From Cephalopachus bancanus (lineage: Eukaryota; Chordata; Mammalia; Primates; Tarsiidae), in the NCBI GenBank assembly GCA_027257055.1, contig JAPVLO010000383.1, positions 1,354,366-1,418,365 on the forward strand: a stretch of DNA of 64,000 nucleotides, written 5' to 3'. The translations under genes and the position numbers were made by a program. Of this stretch, positions 1-11,160 are shown piece after piece (position 1 is the stretch's first letter; every line of letters starts with the position of its first letter). The notes beneath the pieces were generated by a model that was not told where the DNA came from, made no database searches, and saw only the letters and a program-made list of their open reading frames with translations.

Positions 1-375
1 TCTGATTCACGTAAAGTGGTATTTTATTTTGGCTTTAATTTGCATTTCCCTGACGATTAGTGATGTTAAACATTTTTTCATATGTTTGTTGACCATTTGT
101 ATATTTTCTTTTGAGAGATGTCTGTTTATGTTGTTTGTCCACTTTTTAATGGGGTTATTTGCTGTTTCCTTGCTGATTTGAGTTCTTTGTAGATTTCGGG
201 TATTAATCCTTTGTCAGATGTATGATTTGTGAACATCTTCTCCCATTTCAGAGGTTGCCTGTTTTCTCTGTTGATTATTTCTTTAGCTGTACAGAGGCTC
301 TTTAGTTTAATTAAGTCCCACTTATTTATTTTTGTTTTTATCACATTTTCTTTTGGGGTTTTAGCCATAAATTCC
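1..375 (-). mobile_element. L1 LINE fragment (ORF2 3' part), cut by window edge
   Basis: Read on the minus strand this is the distal ORF2 region of an L1: it encodes a stretch ending in the familiar '[10 protein letters not shown]' style motif (minus frame about 126-368) and the antisense of 'AAACATTTTTTCATATG' type L1 sequence. The 3' end lies beyond the left edge, so neither the tail nor a target-site duplication can be seen. It is more diverged than the L1 copies at 4-10 kb and looks like an older primate L1. Confidence 0.85.
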
Positions 376-639
376 TTGCATTATATGTAGAAATTGGTTT
401 GATGGTATTTTAATTTATTTAGCTTTCTCTTTATTAGGTTTTGACATATTTTATTCTTGCTTCAGAAAGGAGTTTGAACTTTTCTTTCTTTTTTATTCTG
501 GAACAGTTAAAATACTATTAGAATTATCTGTTTTTAAAATTTTTGGTATACTCTCCATTAGTATCTTCTGAGCTTTGCTTTGAGAATATCTTTAACAAAC
601 TTTTTCTATGTGTTGATTTTGGTTTCATTCTATTCTTAT
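376..639. other. AT-rich sequence, nothing recognised
   Basis: T-rich stretch between an L1 fragment and an Alu. I see no gene, RNA or clear repeat boundary. It may be a decayed extension of the flanking L1. Confidence 0.4.
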
Positions 640-944
640 TTCTTACTTTTTTTTTTTTTGAGTTGGAGTCCCACTCTGTCGCCCAGACTGGAGTGCAGTG
701 GCCGCACCTGGCCACTGCAGCCTAGACCTGCAGGGCTCCGGCGATCCTTCCGCCTCAGCCTTCCAAGTAGCTGGAACTACAGGCGAGCACTACCACGACC
801 AGCTATTTTTTGGTTTATTGCAGAGATGAGGTCTCGCCTGCCCAGGCAGGTCCCGAACCCACGGGCTCAGGCAATCCACTCACCTCAGCCTCCCAAAGGC
901 GCGGTATTACAGGCTGAGCCACCGAGCCTGGCTTCTTACTTTTT
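640..944 (-). mobile_element. Alu-family SINE (dimeric), with TSD
   Basis: A minus-strand Alu: the T-run (antisense A-tail) comes first, then the right monomer, an antisense A-rich linker near 810-820 and the left monomer ending 'GCTGAGCCACCGAGCCTGGC'. The direct repeat TTCTTACTTTTT occurs at 640-651 and again at 933-944, consistent with a target-site duplication, so the element itself is about 652-932. It shares non-human-like variants (for example 'CCTTCCAAGTAGC' and 'GGGCTCAGGCAATCC') with the other two dimeric Alus in the window, pointing to a lineage-specific subfamily. Reading frames through it have no coding meaning. Confidence 0.93.
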
Positions 945-3578
945 TTAGTGCAATTTTTTCCCCACTGAAAGTTTTTAGAATGTTAACCTGTTTTCTAAAA
1001 AATTCACATTAAGTGTGCTGCTATTATCATTATGCCAAGAAAAGAGTGTCTTTTTGTTCTGAAAACATGTGTCCCTTGGTTCTTGATTATATTCTTATGT
1101 AATTTCTTTGATATTTCCTCTTCTTTATTTTTCTTTATCAAATGTCTATTAATTGCATATTGGGCATCCTGGGAAGATTCTCTGTTTCTTTTTCCTTTCA
1201 CACATTTTTCTTTCATCTTTTTGTTCTACTTTTGTTAGAAACATTTTTCATTGTTTTATCTTAATCCTTCTACTCATTTTAATATTTATGCTACTCCATT
1301 TTAAATCTTTTGAGACATTCTCTGGATCTCTATTCTTATTCATATCAGCATTTCTTCTTGTCTCTTTATGCCCTTTGGGATAATTACAATAACTTTCTCA
1401 ATGCTTTCTTCTCTGCCTTATATAGATTTTCTTTAAATGCGTTTTTTTTTTTTTTTGTATTTTGTTTGTTTTTGTCTTTTATAATAGATGCTTTTCTTGC
1501 TGTCTAGATGTATTTTCAAATTTAAGATTGAGAAACAAAAGTGTTTATTAGAAGTTGTGTGTGAGTGTAAAAATGTTTGTCTTTGTTAGGTTTCACTCCA
1601 AGACACTGAGTAAAGTCCTGGCTATGTCACTAGAAGACTCCCAAATGTCAGATCATGCTAGAGATCTTTCTTGTTGTTTTGGTGGTAAATCCCTCTGGAG
1701 AAGAAAACAACATAGTATCCTGAGTTGTCAGGATGAGCCTGACAACTTGCATTAGGGAAACTGAAGAGAGAAAAAAAGGCACAGTTTTCTCACACAGAAT
1801 GATGAGACTTTGACATAGTTCTCTAGTGATTCAATTCAGTGTGTTACCCTCACAATTATGTAACTGATGTTCAAGTCCTGGACAGGCTCTCAATCAGTTT
1901 CTTCAGTGTGTGAATATTATTCGCTTTTCCAGAATGGGAGGAAAGCACAGTGGCTGCATGACTCGTGTGGTGGAAGATTGGATCTGGAGTTTTGCTCTTC
2001 CTTATATGGTCTTTCAAGAGTCTCATTCAGCCCCCTTTCTTGCCCTCTCTTCTGCTTGGTTCATTCAGTTGTTTTGGAATTCTGCACTAATAGATAATCA
2101 GCCTTTGCTAGTTTTCCTCTTTGCGGGCATCTGGGTTTCCACTTTTTAAAACTCTGTATCGGTTATAATTTGTCCATCTGCTTACTAACCTCCAGGGTTC
2201 CGTTGATGTGTCTTGTCTGCAGCCATCTCAGCCTCCACACTCTTTGTCCTATTGAATCTATAATTTAATTTTGTGTAATTTTAGTGAAGTTTCGAGAAGG
2301 GATAAAGATAAAAATCTATGTTAAACCAACCTGATTTCATAGAAGTTTATGCATTTCTCTTAGAACTTAAAAAACGAGTTTTACGTTTTGAAAAAAAGTG
2401 GTCCTTTTGGGTTTCTATATCTGCCTTTACTTTGAGGTTTAGGAGGGAATGTTTTTAATAGACTTCATGGTTTAAAAAATTGGGAGCACTGCCAAGAAAA
2501 GAAAACCTTCAAATATATCATAGGAGCTGCTTTTACTTTGGTGACTGCAATAGATGGGCCCATGGGAAATTATGTTATAATTTAACAAATGCAGCTTCTA
2601 TTCATGATAAGAGTATCAGTGCATCTTCAAATGGACAGCATCAGATCTCTCAAATGATTATAGCCTTTAGATAAGTCTGTGCCTGCTACAGTCAGTGGTT
2701 ATCCTGTATTTCCTACAGTGGATTGTCATAACATCTATTATAAGATGTAAGAAAAGTTTTAGTGAGCTGTCAGATCTTTTAAAAATCTTAGGAACGTTAT
2801 GACTATAGCTAATATGTTGGCATTTGATGAGGTGATGATTAGAATACAAGTAGTCATCCAATCCATAAAATCAGTAGTTTTACTAAATATTTTTTCAAGA
2901 GGAAAAAATGAGCTCTATATTGAGATAATTTTTTTTAAATTGCACCTTTTAAAAAGGTCCATAAAAACACACTTTAGATAATTGCCAGTCAGACTAAACA
3001 TATACTACCTCCAAAACGATTGTGCCATGTATACATTGGTAATTAATTTGATAAAAATACTTTTGAACAATGCTTCTATTTTCTGGCATACAAGTTTTAT
3101 CATCATTCAGAACAAGTAAAAGCCATCATCTTGACTGAATGAAATCACTCGCCTCACCACTATATTAAAATGTGCCTCTGTTCTCAGCATTACTTTGCAG
3201 TTATTAATATACAGTGGCAGGCTTAAACTATATACAAATTAATTCTAGAGATGAGACTGTATCTTTAATTACCATCACTCTCACTCTGTCACTGGCTTGC
3301 TTGTGGTTTTGGTCTGTTCATTTTACCCCCTTAAATTTACATTACTTATCCATAAAATAGGGAGATTGAGTTAAAGACTCTCTAAGATGGCTTTCCTCTC
3401 TGAGTATCAAAAAATTATAAACTAGAACATATTTTTATTGACGGTTTTCAGAATAAGAATGGGAAATGAAGGCTCCCTGTGGGGGTAAAATGCTCCCTTT
3501 GGGGCCGTCGGGAGGTGATCACATTTCTGGAAAAGCTTCTTGGATGGTACACAGAGGCTAAGAGGACTGCTTCACTAC
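945..3578. other. No gene seen; T-rich then single-copy sequence
   Basis: The first 550 bases are strongly pyrimidine-biased on the plus strand and contain several overlapping low-complexity frames of no coding character; they could be the antisense of an old purine-rich LINE ORF1, but I cannot assign a family. From 1,500 to 3,470 the sequence looks single-copy, with no splice-like exon, RNA gene or repeat that I can recognise. 3,470-3,578 is the flank of the short L1 tail that follows. Confidence 0.4.
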
Positions 3579-3760
3579 AATTTCAAGTGTTGGGTGGGAC
3601 TGGAAGCCAAGGGAAACTGCTAGGGAGGGAGAGGCATACCTCATCAACAAGGGCACCTACATGATCAATGTTTATATACCTAACCCTGAATTGTACCCCA
3701 CATCTTTATAAATGTTTTAAAAAAGAAACAAATTTTTTTAAAAAAGAATTTCAAGTGTTG
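3579..3760 (+). mobile_element. Very short L1 3' end with perfect TSD
   Basis: A 154-bp insertion (3593-3746) made only of the L1 3' UTR tail: 'CTCATCAACAAGGGCACC', then 'CCTGAATTGTACCCCACATC' and an A-rich end. The 14-bp sequence AATTTCAAGTGTTG lies immediately on each side (3579-3592 and 3747-3760) with no mismatch. Perfect TSD and heavy 5' truncation fit target-primed reverse transcription by L1. It belongs to the same 3' UTR lineage as the copies at 34.4 and 39.1 kb. Confidence 0.95.
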
Positions 3761-3990
3761 ATAAGGTTTAAGAGAGGCAGTTGCAGGCATTATTCCCTTT
3801 TGTTACTGAGTGAAATTTCTTAAACACTGGTTCAGATGACCTGAGAAGTAAGAGAGAAAGCAATGAATCACTGATAAAGTGAGTCTTAAAGAGAATCCTA
3901 AGAAAGCAACATTTGTCATTCTTCTTGATTTATTTTCTTAGTCTGAATGAACGTTCGCTTTATTTCTCAGTGTGACAACTTTTTTATATA
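3761..3990. other. Single-copy spacer
   Basis: Short stretch between two L1 insertions. No gene or repeat recognised. Confidence 0.4.
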
Positions 3991-4199
3991 TATACATTTT
4001 TTTTATTATGATATTGTGGGGTCCAGTTAAGGGTTAGGTATACAAATATGTTTCTTTCAGGCACCCTTGTTGATAAGAGGTGTTTCCCCATCCCCAGACA
4101 GATATTTGCTGCCATTAATCCAATCTCCCTCCCCCCCCGTAGTTTCCCACTACTGTCAGTCATTTTCTTATAGTATTACATTGGATGTTCAAGGTCCAT

Positions 4200-7100
4200 T
4201 ATATCAATGAAAACATGTGATACTTGGATCTTTGTTTCTGTGAGAGGTCACTCAGTATTATAGACTCTAGCTCCATCCAGGTTGCTGCGAAATTCATGAT
4301 TTTGTTCTTTTTATGGCTGCGTAGTTTTCCATCATGTATATGTACCACATTTTTTTAATCCAGTCCTCTTTTGATGGGCAACATGGTTGCTTCCAGGTTC
4401 TTGCTATTGTGAACAATGCTGTGATAAACATACATGTGCAGGTATCTTTTTTATAGAGTGATTTGAGTTCTTCAGGGTATATTCCCAGTAGGGGCATTGC
4501 GGGTTCATATGGGAGGTTGATATTTAGAGCTTTTAGGAATCACCACACTGCTTTCCGTGGAGGTTGCACTAGTTTACACTCCCACCAACAGTGTAGAAGT
4601 GTTCCCTTTTCGCCACACCCTCTCCAGCAGCTGTTATTTTTTGAGTTGTTGATAATTGCCATTCTGACTGGAGTTAGGTGGTAGCTCAGTGTGGTGTTGA
4701 TTTGCAACTCTCTGATGATTAGTGAGGCTGAACATTTCTTCATGTGTCTGTTGGCTGCTCGGCTGTCTTCCTTTGTGAAGTGTCTCTTCATATCTTTTGT
4801 CCACTTTATAATGGGGTTGTTTGTTTTTTTTCTTATCAGCATGTTTGAGTTCCTTGTAGATCCAAGATGTTAGGCCTTTGTCAGACCTGGTGTTGGCAAA
4901 TACTTTTTCCCAGTCTGTAGATGGTCACTTTGGCTTTGCAGAAGCTTGTCAGTTTAATGAGGTCCCAATTCACTATCTTATCTCTTATGGCCTGTGGGTT
5001 TCAGGTTTTATTCAGGAATTGGATGCCAGATCCAATTTCCATGAGGGTATGTCCTTCATTTTCTAAGGTTCTTATGGTTTGAGGTTTTACATTTAGGTCT
5101 CTGATCCATTTGGAGTTAATTTTTGTGTATGGGGATAGATAGGGGTCCTGCTTCAATCTTCTGCATGTGGTCAGCCAATTTTCCCAGCACCATTTACTGA
5201 ATAGGTTCTCCTCTCCCCAGTGGTAGGTGGTGGAGGCTTCATCGAAGATGAGTTGGTTGAGAAATTGAGGTTTTGCTTCTGGAACCGCAATTCTATTCCA
5301 TTGATCTATATGCCTGTTCCTATACCAATACCAAGCTGTTTTGATGATTGTAGCTTTATAGTAAAGTTTGGAGTCTGGTAATGTGATACCACCTGCTTTG
5401 TTTTTTTTTTTTGCTGTGGATTGTTCTGGCTATTCTTGGTTGTTTCTGTTTCCATATGAATTCCTGTGCTGTTTTTTCTAGGTCTGAGAAGAGTGTTGCT
5501 GTAATTTGATGGGTATTGCATTGAATTTGTAGGTTGCCTTAGGTAAGATGGACATCTTCACAATGTTAATTCTTCCAATCCATGAGCATGGGATATTTTT
5601 CCACTCTATTGTGTCATCTTTGATTTCTTTGAGCAGACTTTTGTAGTTTTCATTGTAAAGGTCTTTCACATCTCTGGTTAGGAAGATGCCAAGGTATTTT
5701 TTTTTTGTGGCTATTGTGAATGGAATTGTGGTTTTTATTTGGCTTTCTGTTTGTTTCTTATAGGTGTAAAGAAAATGCAATTGTCTTTTGCACATTTATT
5801 TTGTATCCTGAGACTTTGCCAAAGGCCTTTATCGGTATAAGGAGGTTTTTGACAGATTCTCTTGGGTTTTCAAGGTACACAATCATATCATCTGCAAAGA
5901 GAGATAACTTGACTTCCTCTTTTCCTATTTGGATACCCCTGATTGCCTTCTCTTCTCTGATTGCTTGAGCCAGGACTTCCAATACTGTGTTGAACTGGAG
6001 GGATGAGAGTGGGCATCCTTGTCTGGTTCCAGTTTTCAGGGAAATGATTCCAATTTTTGTCTGTTTAGGAGTATGCTGGCTGTGGGTTTCTCATAGATGG
6101 CTTTTACTATTTTGAGGTATGTTCCCTGTATGCCTAGATGTTCGAGGGTTTTTATTAATAAGGGGTGCTGGATTTTATCAAAAGTTTTTTCTGCATCTAA
6201 TGATATAATCATGTGGTTTTTGTTTTGACATCTGTTAATGTATTTAATTGCATTTATGGTTTTACGAATGTTGAAGCAGCCATGAATCCCTGGTATGAAG
6301 CCTACTTGGTCATGATGAATGATTTTTGAGATGTATTGTTGAATCCGGTTTGCTAGGATCTTGTTGAGAATTTTAGCATCTTTGTTCATCAAAGATATTG
6401 GCCTGTAGTTCTCTTTCTTTGCTGGATCTTTACCTGGCTTGGGTATCAATGTGATGTTGGCTTCGTAAAATGATTTGGGGAGAGTTCCATCTTTTTCAAT
6501 CACCTGGAATACCTTCAGTAGGATTGGTATCAGCTCCTCCTTAAATGTCTTGTAGAATTCTGCTGGAAAGCCATCTGGACCAGGCCTCTTTTTGTAGGTA
6601 GTTTTCTTATTACGTAGTCGATTTCCTTGATTGTTATTGGTCGATTTAGGGTCTCAATTTCTTCTTGTTTCACCCTAGGTAGGTTGTGTGATGTCAGAAA
6701 ATCCTCCATTTCCTTAAGGTTTTCAAGTTTGTTTCCATAGAAGTGTACATAGTAGTCTCTAATAATCTTTTGTATTTCTTTAGGGTCAGATGTGACTTCA
6801 TCTTTTGTGTTTCTGATTGTGCTTGTTTGGTTTTTTTCTCTTTTTTCTTGGTCAGTTTAGCTAGGGGAGCATCGATCTTGTTTATCCTTTTGAAGAACAA
6901 GATTTTTGTTTCATTGATTTTTTGTAGTATCTTTTTGTCTTCTGTGTCCTGTATTTGGGCTTCTATTTTGGTGATCTGGATTCTTCTGCTGAAATTAGGG
7001 TTTTGGTGGTCTTCCTTTTCTAGCTTCCTTTGGTGACTTGTAAGGCTATTCATTTGTGATCCTTCCATTTTCTTCATGTGTGTTTGTAGGGATATAAATT

Positions 7101-7992
7101 CTCCTCTTACTACAGCTTTTAAGGCATCCCAGAGATTTTGGTAAGATGTTTCTTCATTTTCATTTGTTTCCAGGTATCTTTTGATCTCTATTTTTATTTC
7201 ATATTTGACCCAGGAGTTGTTTAGCATCATGCTGTTTAGTGTCCATGTCTTTGTGGGTTTGGGGGGGACCTTGGTGGTGTTAATGTTGCTTTTTATTCCA
7301 CTGTGGTTCGAGAAGTTGCATGGTAGAATTTCAGTCCTTTTAAATTTGCTTATGCTTGATTTATGGCCAATTATGTGGTCAATCTTAGAATACATTTCAT
7401 GCGGTGATGAGTATAATGTGTAGTCTGTGGTCTTTGGATGGAGTGTTCTGTCGGTATCAATTAAGTCCATTTGGTCCAGATTCACCTTGAGGTTCCGGAT
7501 CTCCTTGCTGATTTTTTTTCCTGATGGTCTGTCTAGGGTTATGAGTGGGGTATTAAAGTCCCCAGTTATGATGGTGTTAGAGTAAATATCTTTCTTTAGT
7601 TTTCCTAGAAGTTGCTTTACAAAAGTTGGCGGACCTATGTTGGGTGCATATATGTTTAGGATAGATATTTGTTGTTGATCAAGTGAACCTTTTATCATTA
7701 TGTAGTGGCCCTCTGTATCTTTTTTAATTTTTGATAGCTTAAATGGTATTTTGTCTGAAATTAGGATCACGACTCCTCCTTTCTCTTGTGTTCCATTCGT
7801 CTGGAAATTTGTTTCCCATCCTCTTACTTTGAGTCTGTGCGTGTCCTTTCTAGTGAGATGGGTCTCTTGAAGGCAGTATATTGTTGCCTGGTGATATTTT
7901 ATCCATTTTGCCATTCGATGTCTTTTCAGTGGTGCATTTAGTCCATTCACATTCAGGCTAATTATTGAAATGTGAGAGTTCATCCCTATCAT
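4200..7992 (-). pseudogene. L1 ORF2 remnant (endonuclease + reverse transcriptase), element 1
   Basis: ORF2p of L1 nicks target DNA and reverse-transcribes L1 RNA. The start codon is at 7990-7992 (minus strand; '[19 protein letters not shown]'). The amino-terminal AP-type endonuclease is readable to about 6840, with QETHL near residue 43, GDFN near 145 and [10 protein letters not shown] near 205. The late catalytic pair normally read as DH is NH here (codon AAC, plus 7306-7308), so a key acidic residue is lost. Frame is lost in an A-rich stretch near 6840, then recovered in pieces: reverse-transcriptase motif A '[12 protein letters not shown]' in 6036-6503, and the FADD catalytic box in 5758-5982. 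The carboxy-terminal part ('PLLGIYPEELKSLYKKDT') is at 4294-4497. The family usually has about 1275 codons, which fits this span. It is a multiply broken pseudogene. Confidence 0.93.
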
Positions 7993-8059
7993 AGAGACCT
8001 TAAAGAGTTGTTGTTCTTCCACTTGGTTTTTTTGTCTTTCTTTTGGTTTGGGGTTGGTT

Positions 8060-8990
8060 CATGTATATTTTATTCTTTTTCCTGTACTCTTGTGAAGAAC
8101 GTTGTTCTTTTTTCCTTTTCTTCTGTTTTTAGTACTTTCTTAAGTGTTTCATGTAGAGGTGGTTTGGTGGCAGCATTAGTTCTTAGGGATTGGATAACTG
8201 GGTAAGATTTTAATCTCCCTCGCTGATGAAGTTTAATTTGGCCAGGTAGGTTTTTCTTGGTTGAAATTGTTTATCTTTTAGGACTTTGAAGATAGGGCTC
8301 CAAGCTCTCCTGGCCTGCAGGGTTTCTGTCGATAAATCTGCTGCTATTCTAATTGGTCTTCCATGGTAGGTGATCTGGCCTTTTTCTCTTGCTGCCTTCA
8401 GGATTTTTTTCTTTTATGCCTACTTTGTTAAAGCAAATTATTATGTGTCTAGCAGTTGGTCTTCTCATTTGTTGTCTTGCAGGGGTTCTCTGAATCTCTT
8501 GTGTTTGAATTTTTGCATCATTGATTAGATAAGGGAAGTTTTCTTGAATGAGCTCATGGAAAGTTTATTCCAGTGTGGTCTCTGTCTCTCTTTCTGCCTC
8601 AGGAAGGCCAGCTACTCTTAGGTTCAGTCTCTTGAAGTAATTGCTCATCTCTTGAAGGTTTTGTTCTGTCTTTTTGAGCTTATTTTCTGTGTTTTTAAGA
8701 GTTTGGGTTAGTTCTATATTTTGGTCCTCAAGCTCTGAGACTCTTTCTTCTGCTTGGGTAATTCTGCTTTCCATGCTTATCAGTTTGTTGTTTATTTCAT
8801 TCACAGTATTCTTTATTACTGTTATCTCAGATATCAGCTCCTTCCTAGTTTCTTCTTGTATCTCATCAATTCTTTTTAATCTGTCCATTAATGTCTTGAT
8901 ATCTAGGTTTGTAGTTTGAGACCCTTCATTCTGGGGGCTCTTCATTGTTTGCATTCTGAAGTCAGTTTTCTGTGTCTGCCCTCCCACGGG
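8060..8990 (-). pseudogene. L1 ORF1 remnant (RNA-binding chaperone), element 1
   Basis: ORF1p coats L1 RNA as a coiled-coil trimer. The minus-strand frame 8565-8987 (140 codons) holds the coiled-coil part: heptad-like 'MDRLKRIDEIQEETRKEL' and 'ISMESRITQAEERVSELE', running into the RNA-recognition motif start 'YFKRLNLRVAGLPEAERE'. The rest of the RNA-binding and carboxy-terminal domains lies in other frames down to about 8060, after frame breaks near 8565 and 8410. The intergenic gap to ORF2 is short (about 70 bp), as usual for primate L1. The start near 8987 is the first ATG of this frame; the amino terminus is short or diverged compared with human ORF1p. Confidence 0.85.
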
Positions 8991-10421
8991 TCTGGGAGAG
9001 ACCCATACTCTTCTTTTGGTTTTTCTTCATTTGTGTAGATTTTTCTCTCTCTCCCCCTTTACCTCCCCTTCTTCAATTTTGTTTTTGAGGCAGGTGGGGT
9101 TGCTTTTGTTTCATTTCTGGAATATCCTGTTCTTCCTTATGAGGGTCTTCTGGCTTTGTTCACTTTTGAGGTTGGAGTGTGGGCTGCAGACTATAGTATT
9201 TTGCAGTTTTAAGGTTTAATTGAAGGGAAAGTTGTGGTTCAAAATGTATATGCTGATTCTAGCATCCACGAACAGTTGTATGAGCACACTGGAACCTATT
9301 TCCCTCTGCCTTACAATCTGTCCGTGTAGCAGTATGTAGTCTTGGTCCCTAGATTAAAATGGGGGTATAAAAGAGGAAAACAATGGAGGAAGGAGGGGTC
9401 AATAGGAAGTTAGAGAGAGAGAAGAGTGAGAGGGAAAACAGACATACATACCAACTATCAGGTGAGAAAGAGACACAAGGCCGGAAAGAAGTGAAAAAAG
9501 ACATGTAGGAAAGATTCCTTAAAGAATACTGATAGCTACACAGAGACAGACCAATATAATCATGAAACAGTATAAGTCAGAAGGCAAACAACAAAAGTGA
9601 TCAAAATAAACAGTCAAAATGATAAAATCATAAGTCACAATAAGAAATCAGACTAAAATCGCTTCAGCTCTGATCTCCGACCTCTCCCCTTTGTTTTTTG
9701 TTGTAGGCAGCTAGATTTACTCGCAGTTTGGGTTTGGCTGCCTGGGAGTTGCTTTTGTCTGATTCAGCATAGGGGTGGAGCTTTGTCTCCTGTTTAGCAA
9801 AGTTACCTTAGGAACCAAGGTGGAGGTTGTTGATAGGTGGGTGTGGCAATGGAAATCTCTGCCTGGAGAATGGCAGAGGCAGATTCTCTTTCATAGATCC
9901 ATTTCTCTCTGTTTGTCTGGGTCCCCAAGCTTGGGGTCATGCGCTGAGTGCCTCAGCCAGGGTGGGCTTGGAGCTCCAGAGCTCCAACGCTCCAACGGGC
10001 AGGTGGTGAGTGGCAAGAGTGGCCCTGGGCCCCCCACAGGGTACTTCAGCCAGGAATGGGACCGGTGTCTCTGAGGTGCAGGTGCCCAGAGCCTCCCTGA
10101 GGGACCAGCGGCTTGGTGCTGGGTGTCGGGCGAGAGACAATGTAGCCAGGGAGCGAGCTGAGATCCGAGACTCCCATGCACATGGTGGAACAGCAGTAGC
10201 AGGGGGCCACAATATCTGGCCCTGCGTGGGACCCAAGGTCCCCGGGCCTCGTACCAGCGTGGCTGGTGGTGGGCTGGGACCCAAGGTCCCCGGGCCTCGT
10301 ACCAGCGTGGCTGGTGGTGGGCTGGGGGATGGGGAAAGAAAAGTAAGAGTCTTTTTGGGAACTCACATTCGGAGAATATCACAAGTCCACCTATGCCATC
10401 ACAATTTTGCCCCTCCTCCAT
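8991..10421 (-). promoter_or_regulatory. L1 5' UTR (internal promoter region), element 1
   Basis: About 1.4 kb between ORF1 and the 5' end of the element. The outer part (9770-10421) is distinctly GC-rich, as expected for an L1 internal promoter; the inner part (9200-9660) is A-rich on the plus strand. Two perfect copies of a 48-bp unit occur at 10228-10275 and 10276-10323. A minus-strand frame of 189 codons (9891-10460) starts in the flank outside the element and runs through both units in frame, giving two 16-residue repeats. I regard that frame as a by-product of GC-rich sequence. Promoter activity is inferred from L1 biology, not seen. Confidence 0.75.
10228..10323. repeat. 48-bp tandem duplication, two perfect units
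   Basis: The unit starts 'GGGACCCAAGGTCCCCGGGC' at 10228 and again at 10276, with no mismatch over 48 bp. It lies inside the L1 5' UTR. The unit itself contains the near-palindrome GGGACC/GGTCCC. The length is a multiple of three, so any frame across it stays open. Confidence 0.97.
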
Positions 10422-10965
10422 GACTGAACTTTGAAATGGCATTCTTCTGTAACTGATCATGGTGAATAAAATTGTTTGCAGTTTCCACCTCTGCTATTTT
10501 CGGTCAAATTGTAAATAACAGCTGATGTTTGAATCAATACTTTAGTACTGTGGAAAGGCAGAACAAATCAGGAATCTCCACTGGTGTGGTCACTCTGTTT
10601 TCTTTGGACCACCATTTATTCAGTTTAAACATCACAGAGAAAAAAAAAACAAGAAAAAATTAGTGTCTGGCAAAATCGTTTTCTTGTCCACCTCTATCTA
10701 TAGCTTCCTTTTCTTCTTTTTGGTCTTCCGTAACCTTTTGGTCAGCTGACCAGCTAACTAGCACTCTCATCACAATGTGACCCACCAAAGTAATCCATGT
10801 TATTTTCTTAGTGATCTTAGTGATTTAGTATTCATTCTTTCCCTAATGTTAATTCTGCATTTCCAAGTGAAGACTCCCTCTAATGGTAGATTATTTGGAA
10901 ATGCAGCTGTGAGATGTAGCTCTTCATGCTAAGAGATTCTTTCATATCCCTGCAATCACATCCAA
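10422..10965. other. Single-copy sequence, nothing recognised
   Basis: About 540 bases between the L1 5' end and an MER5-like fragment. No gene, RNA or repeat that I can support. Confidence 0.4.
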
Positions 10966-10967
10966 TG

Positions 10968-11105
10968 AGCTGTGTTTATTAAACTTGGTAATTCTGGGTC
11001 CCCACATCAGATATATTGAATCTGAGCATGACCTTTTAAAAGTCATATTTTTGAAGCTCATAAGGTGATTTTGATGATCATCTTTGTTTGAGAACTATTG
11101 ATATT
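10968..11105 (+). mobile_element. MER5-like hAT-Charlie DNA transposon fragment
   Basis: The order 'AATTCTGGGTCCCCACATCA', 'TTGAATCTGAG', 'TTTTGATGATCATC' and a terminal 'TTTGAGAACTATTGAT' follows the layout of MER5A-type non-autonomous hAT elements, whose right end reads close to TTTGAGAACCACTG. It is very diverged, as expected for an element predating primates. Assignment is from memory of the family pattern. Confidence 0.6.
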
Positions 11106-11160
11106 CATGCCCATGCATTTTGCCCATTGTACAGAACATCATTTAGAGAATAGCCCTGAT

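Larger units (their letters stand above)
3991..10421 (-). mobile_element. Near full-length L1 (5' UTR, ORF1, ORF2, 3' UTR)
   Basis: About 6.4 kb of minus-strand L1. From right to left on the plus strand it shows a GC-rich 5' UTR (about 8990-10421), ORF1 (about 8060-8990), ORF2 (about 4200-7992) and a 3' UTR ending in a short antisense A-tail near 4000. The 5' terminus near 10421 reads, on the minus strand, 'GGAGGAGGGGCAAAATTGTG', which resembles the G-rich start of primate L1s; the rest of the 5' UTR does not look like human L1PA. All reading frames are interrupted, so the copy cannot move autonomously. I could not find a convincing TSD. The 3' UTR ('GGTTAGGTATACAAATATG' antisense) matches the copy at 20.8 kb. 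Confidence 0.95.

Noticed and set aside
580..948. 122-codon plus-strand frame
   Set aside because: It runs through an antisense Alu; open frames of this size are common in Alu sequence and do not indicate a gene.
6694..8022. 442-codon frame as a possible host gene
   Set aside because: It is the endonuclease part of L1 ORF2 with a mutated catalytic residue and a frameshift near its end.
3991..10421. TSD for the near full-length L1
   Set aside because: The best candidate pair (TGACAACTTT near 3970 and TGACTGAACTTT near 10422) needs gaps and is not convincing.
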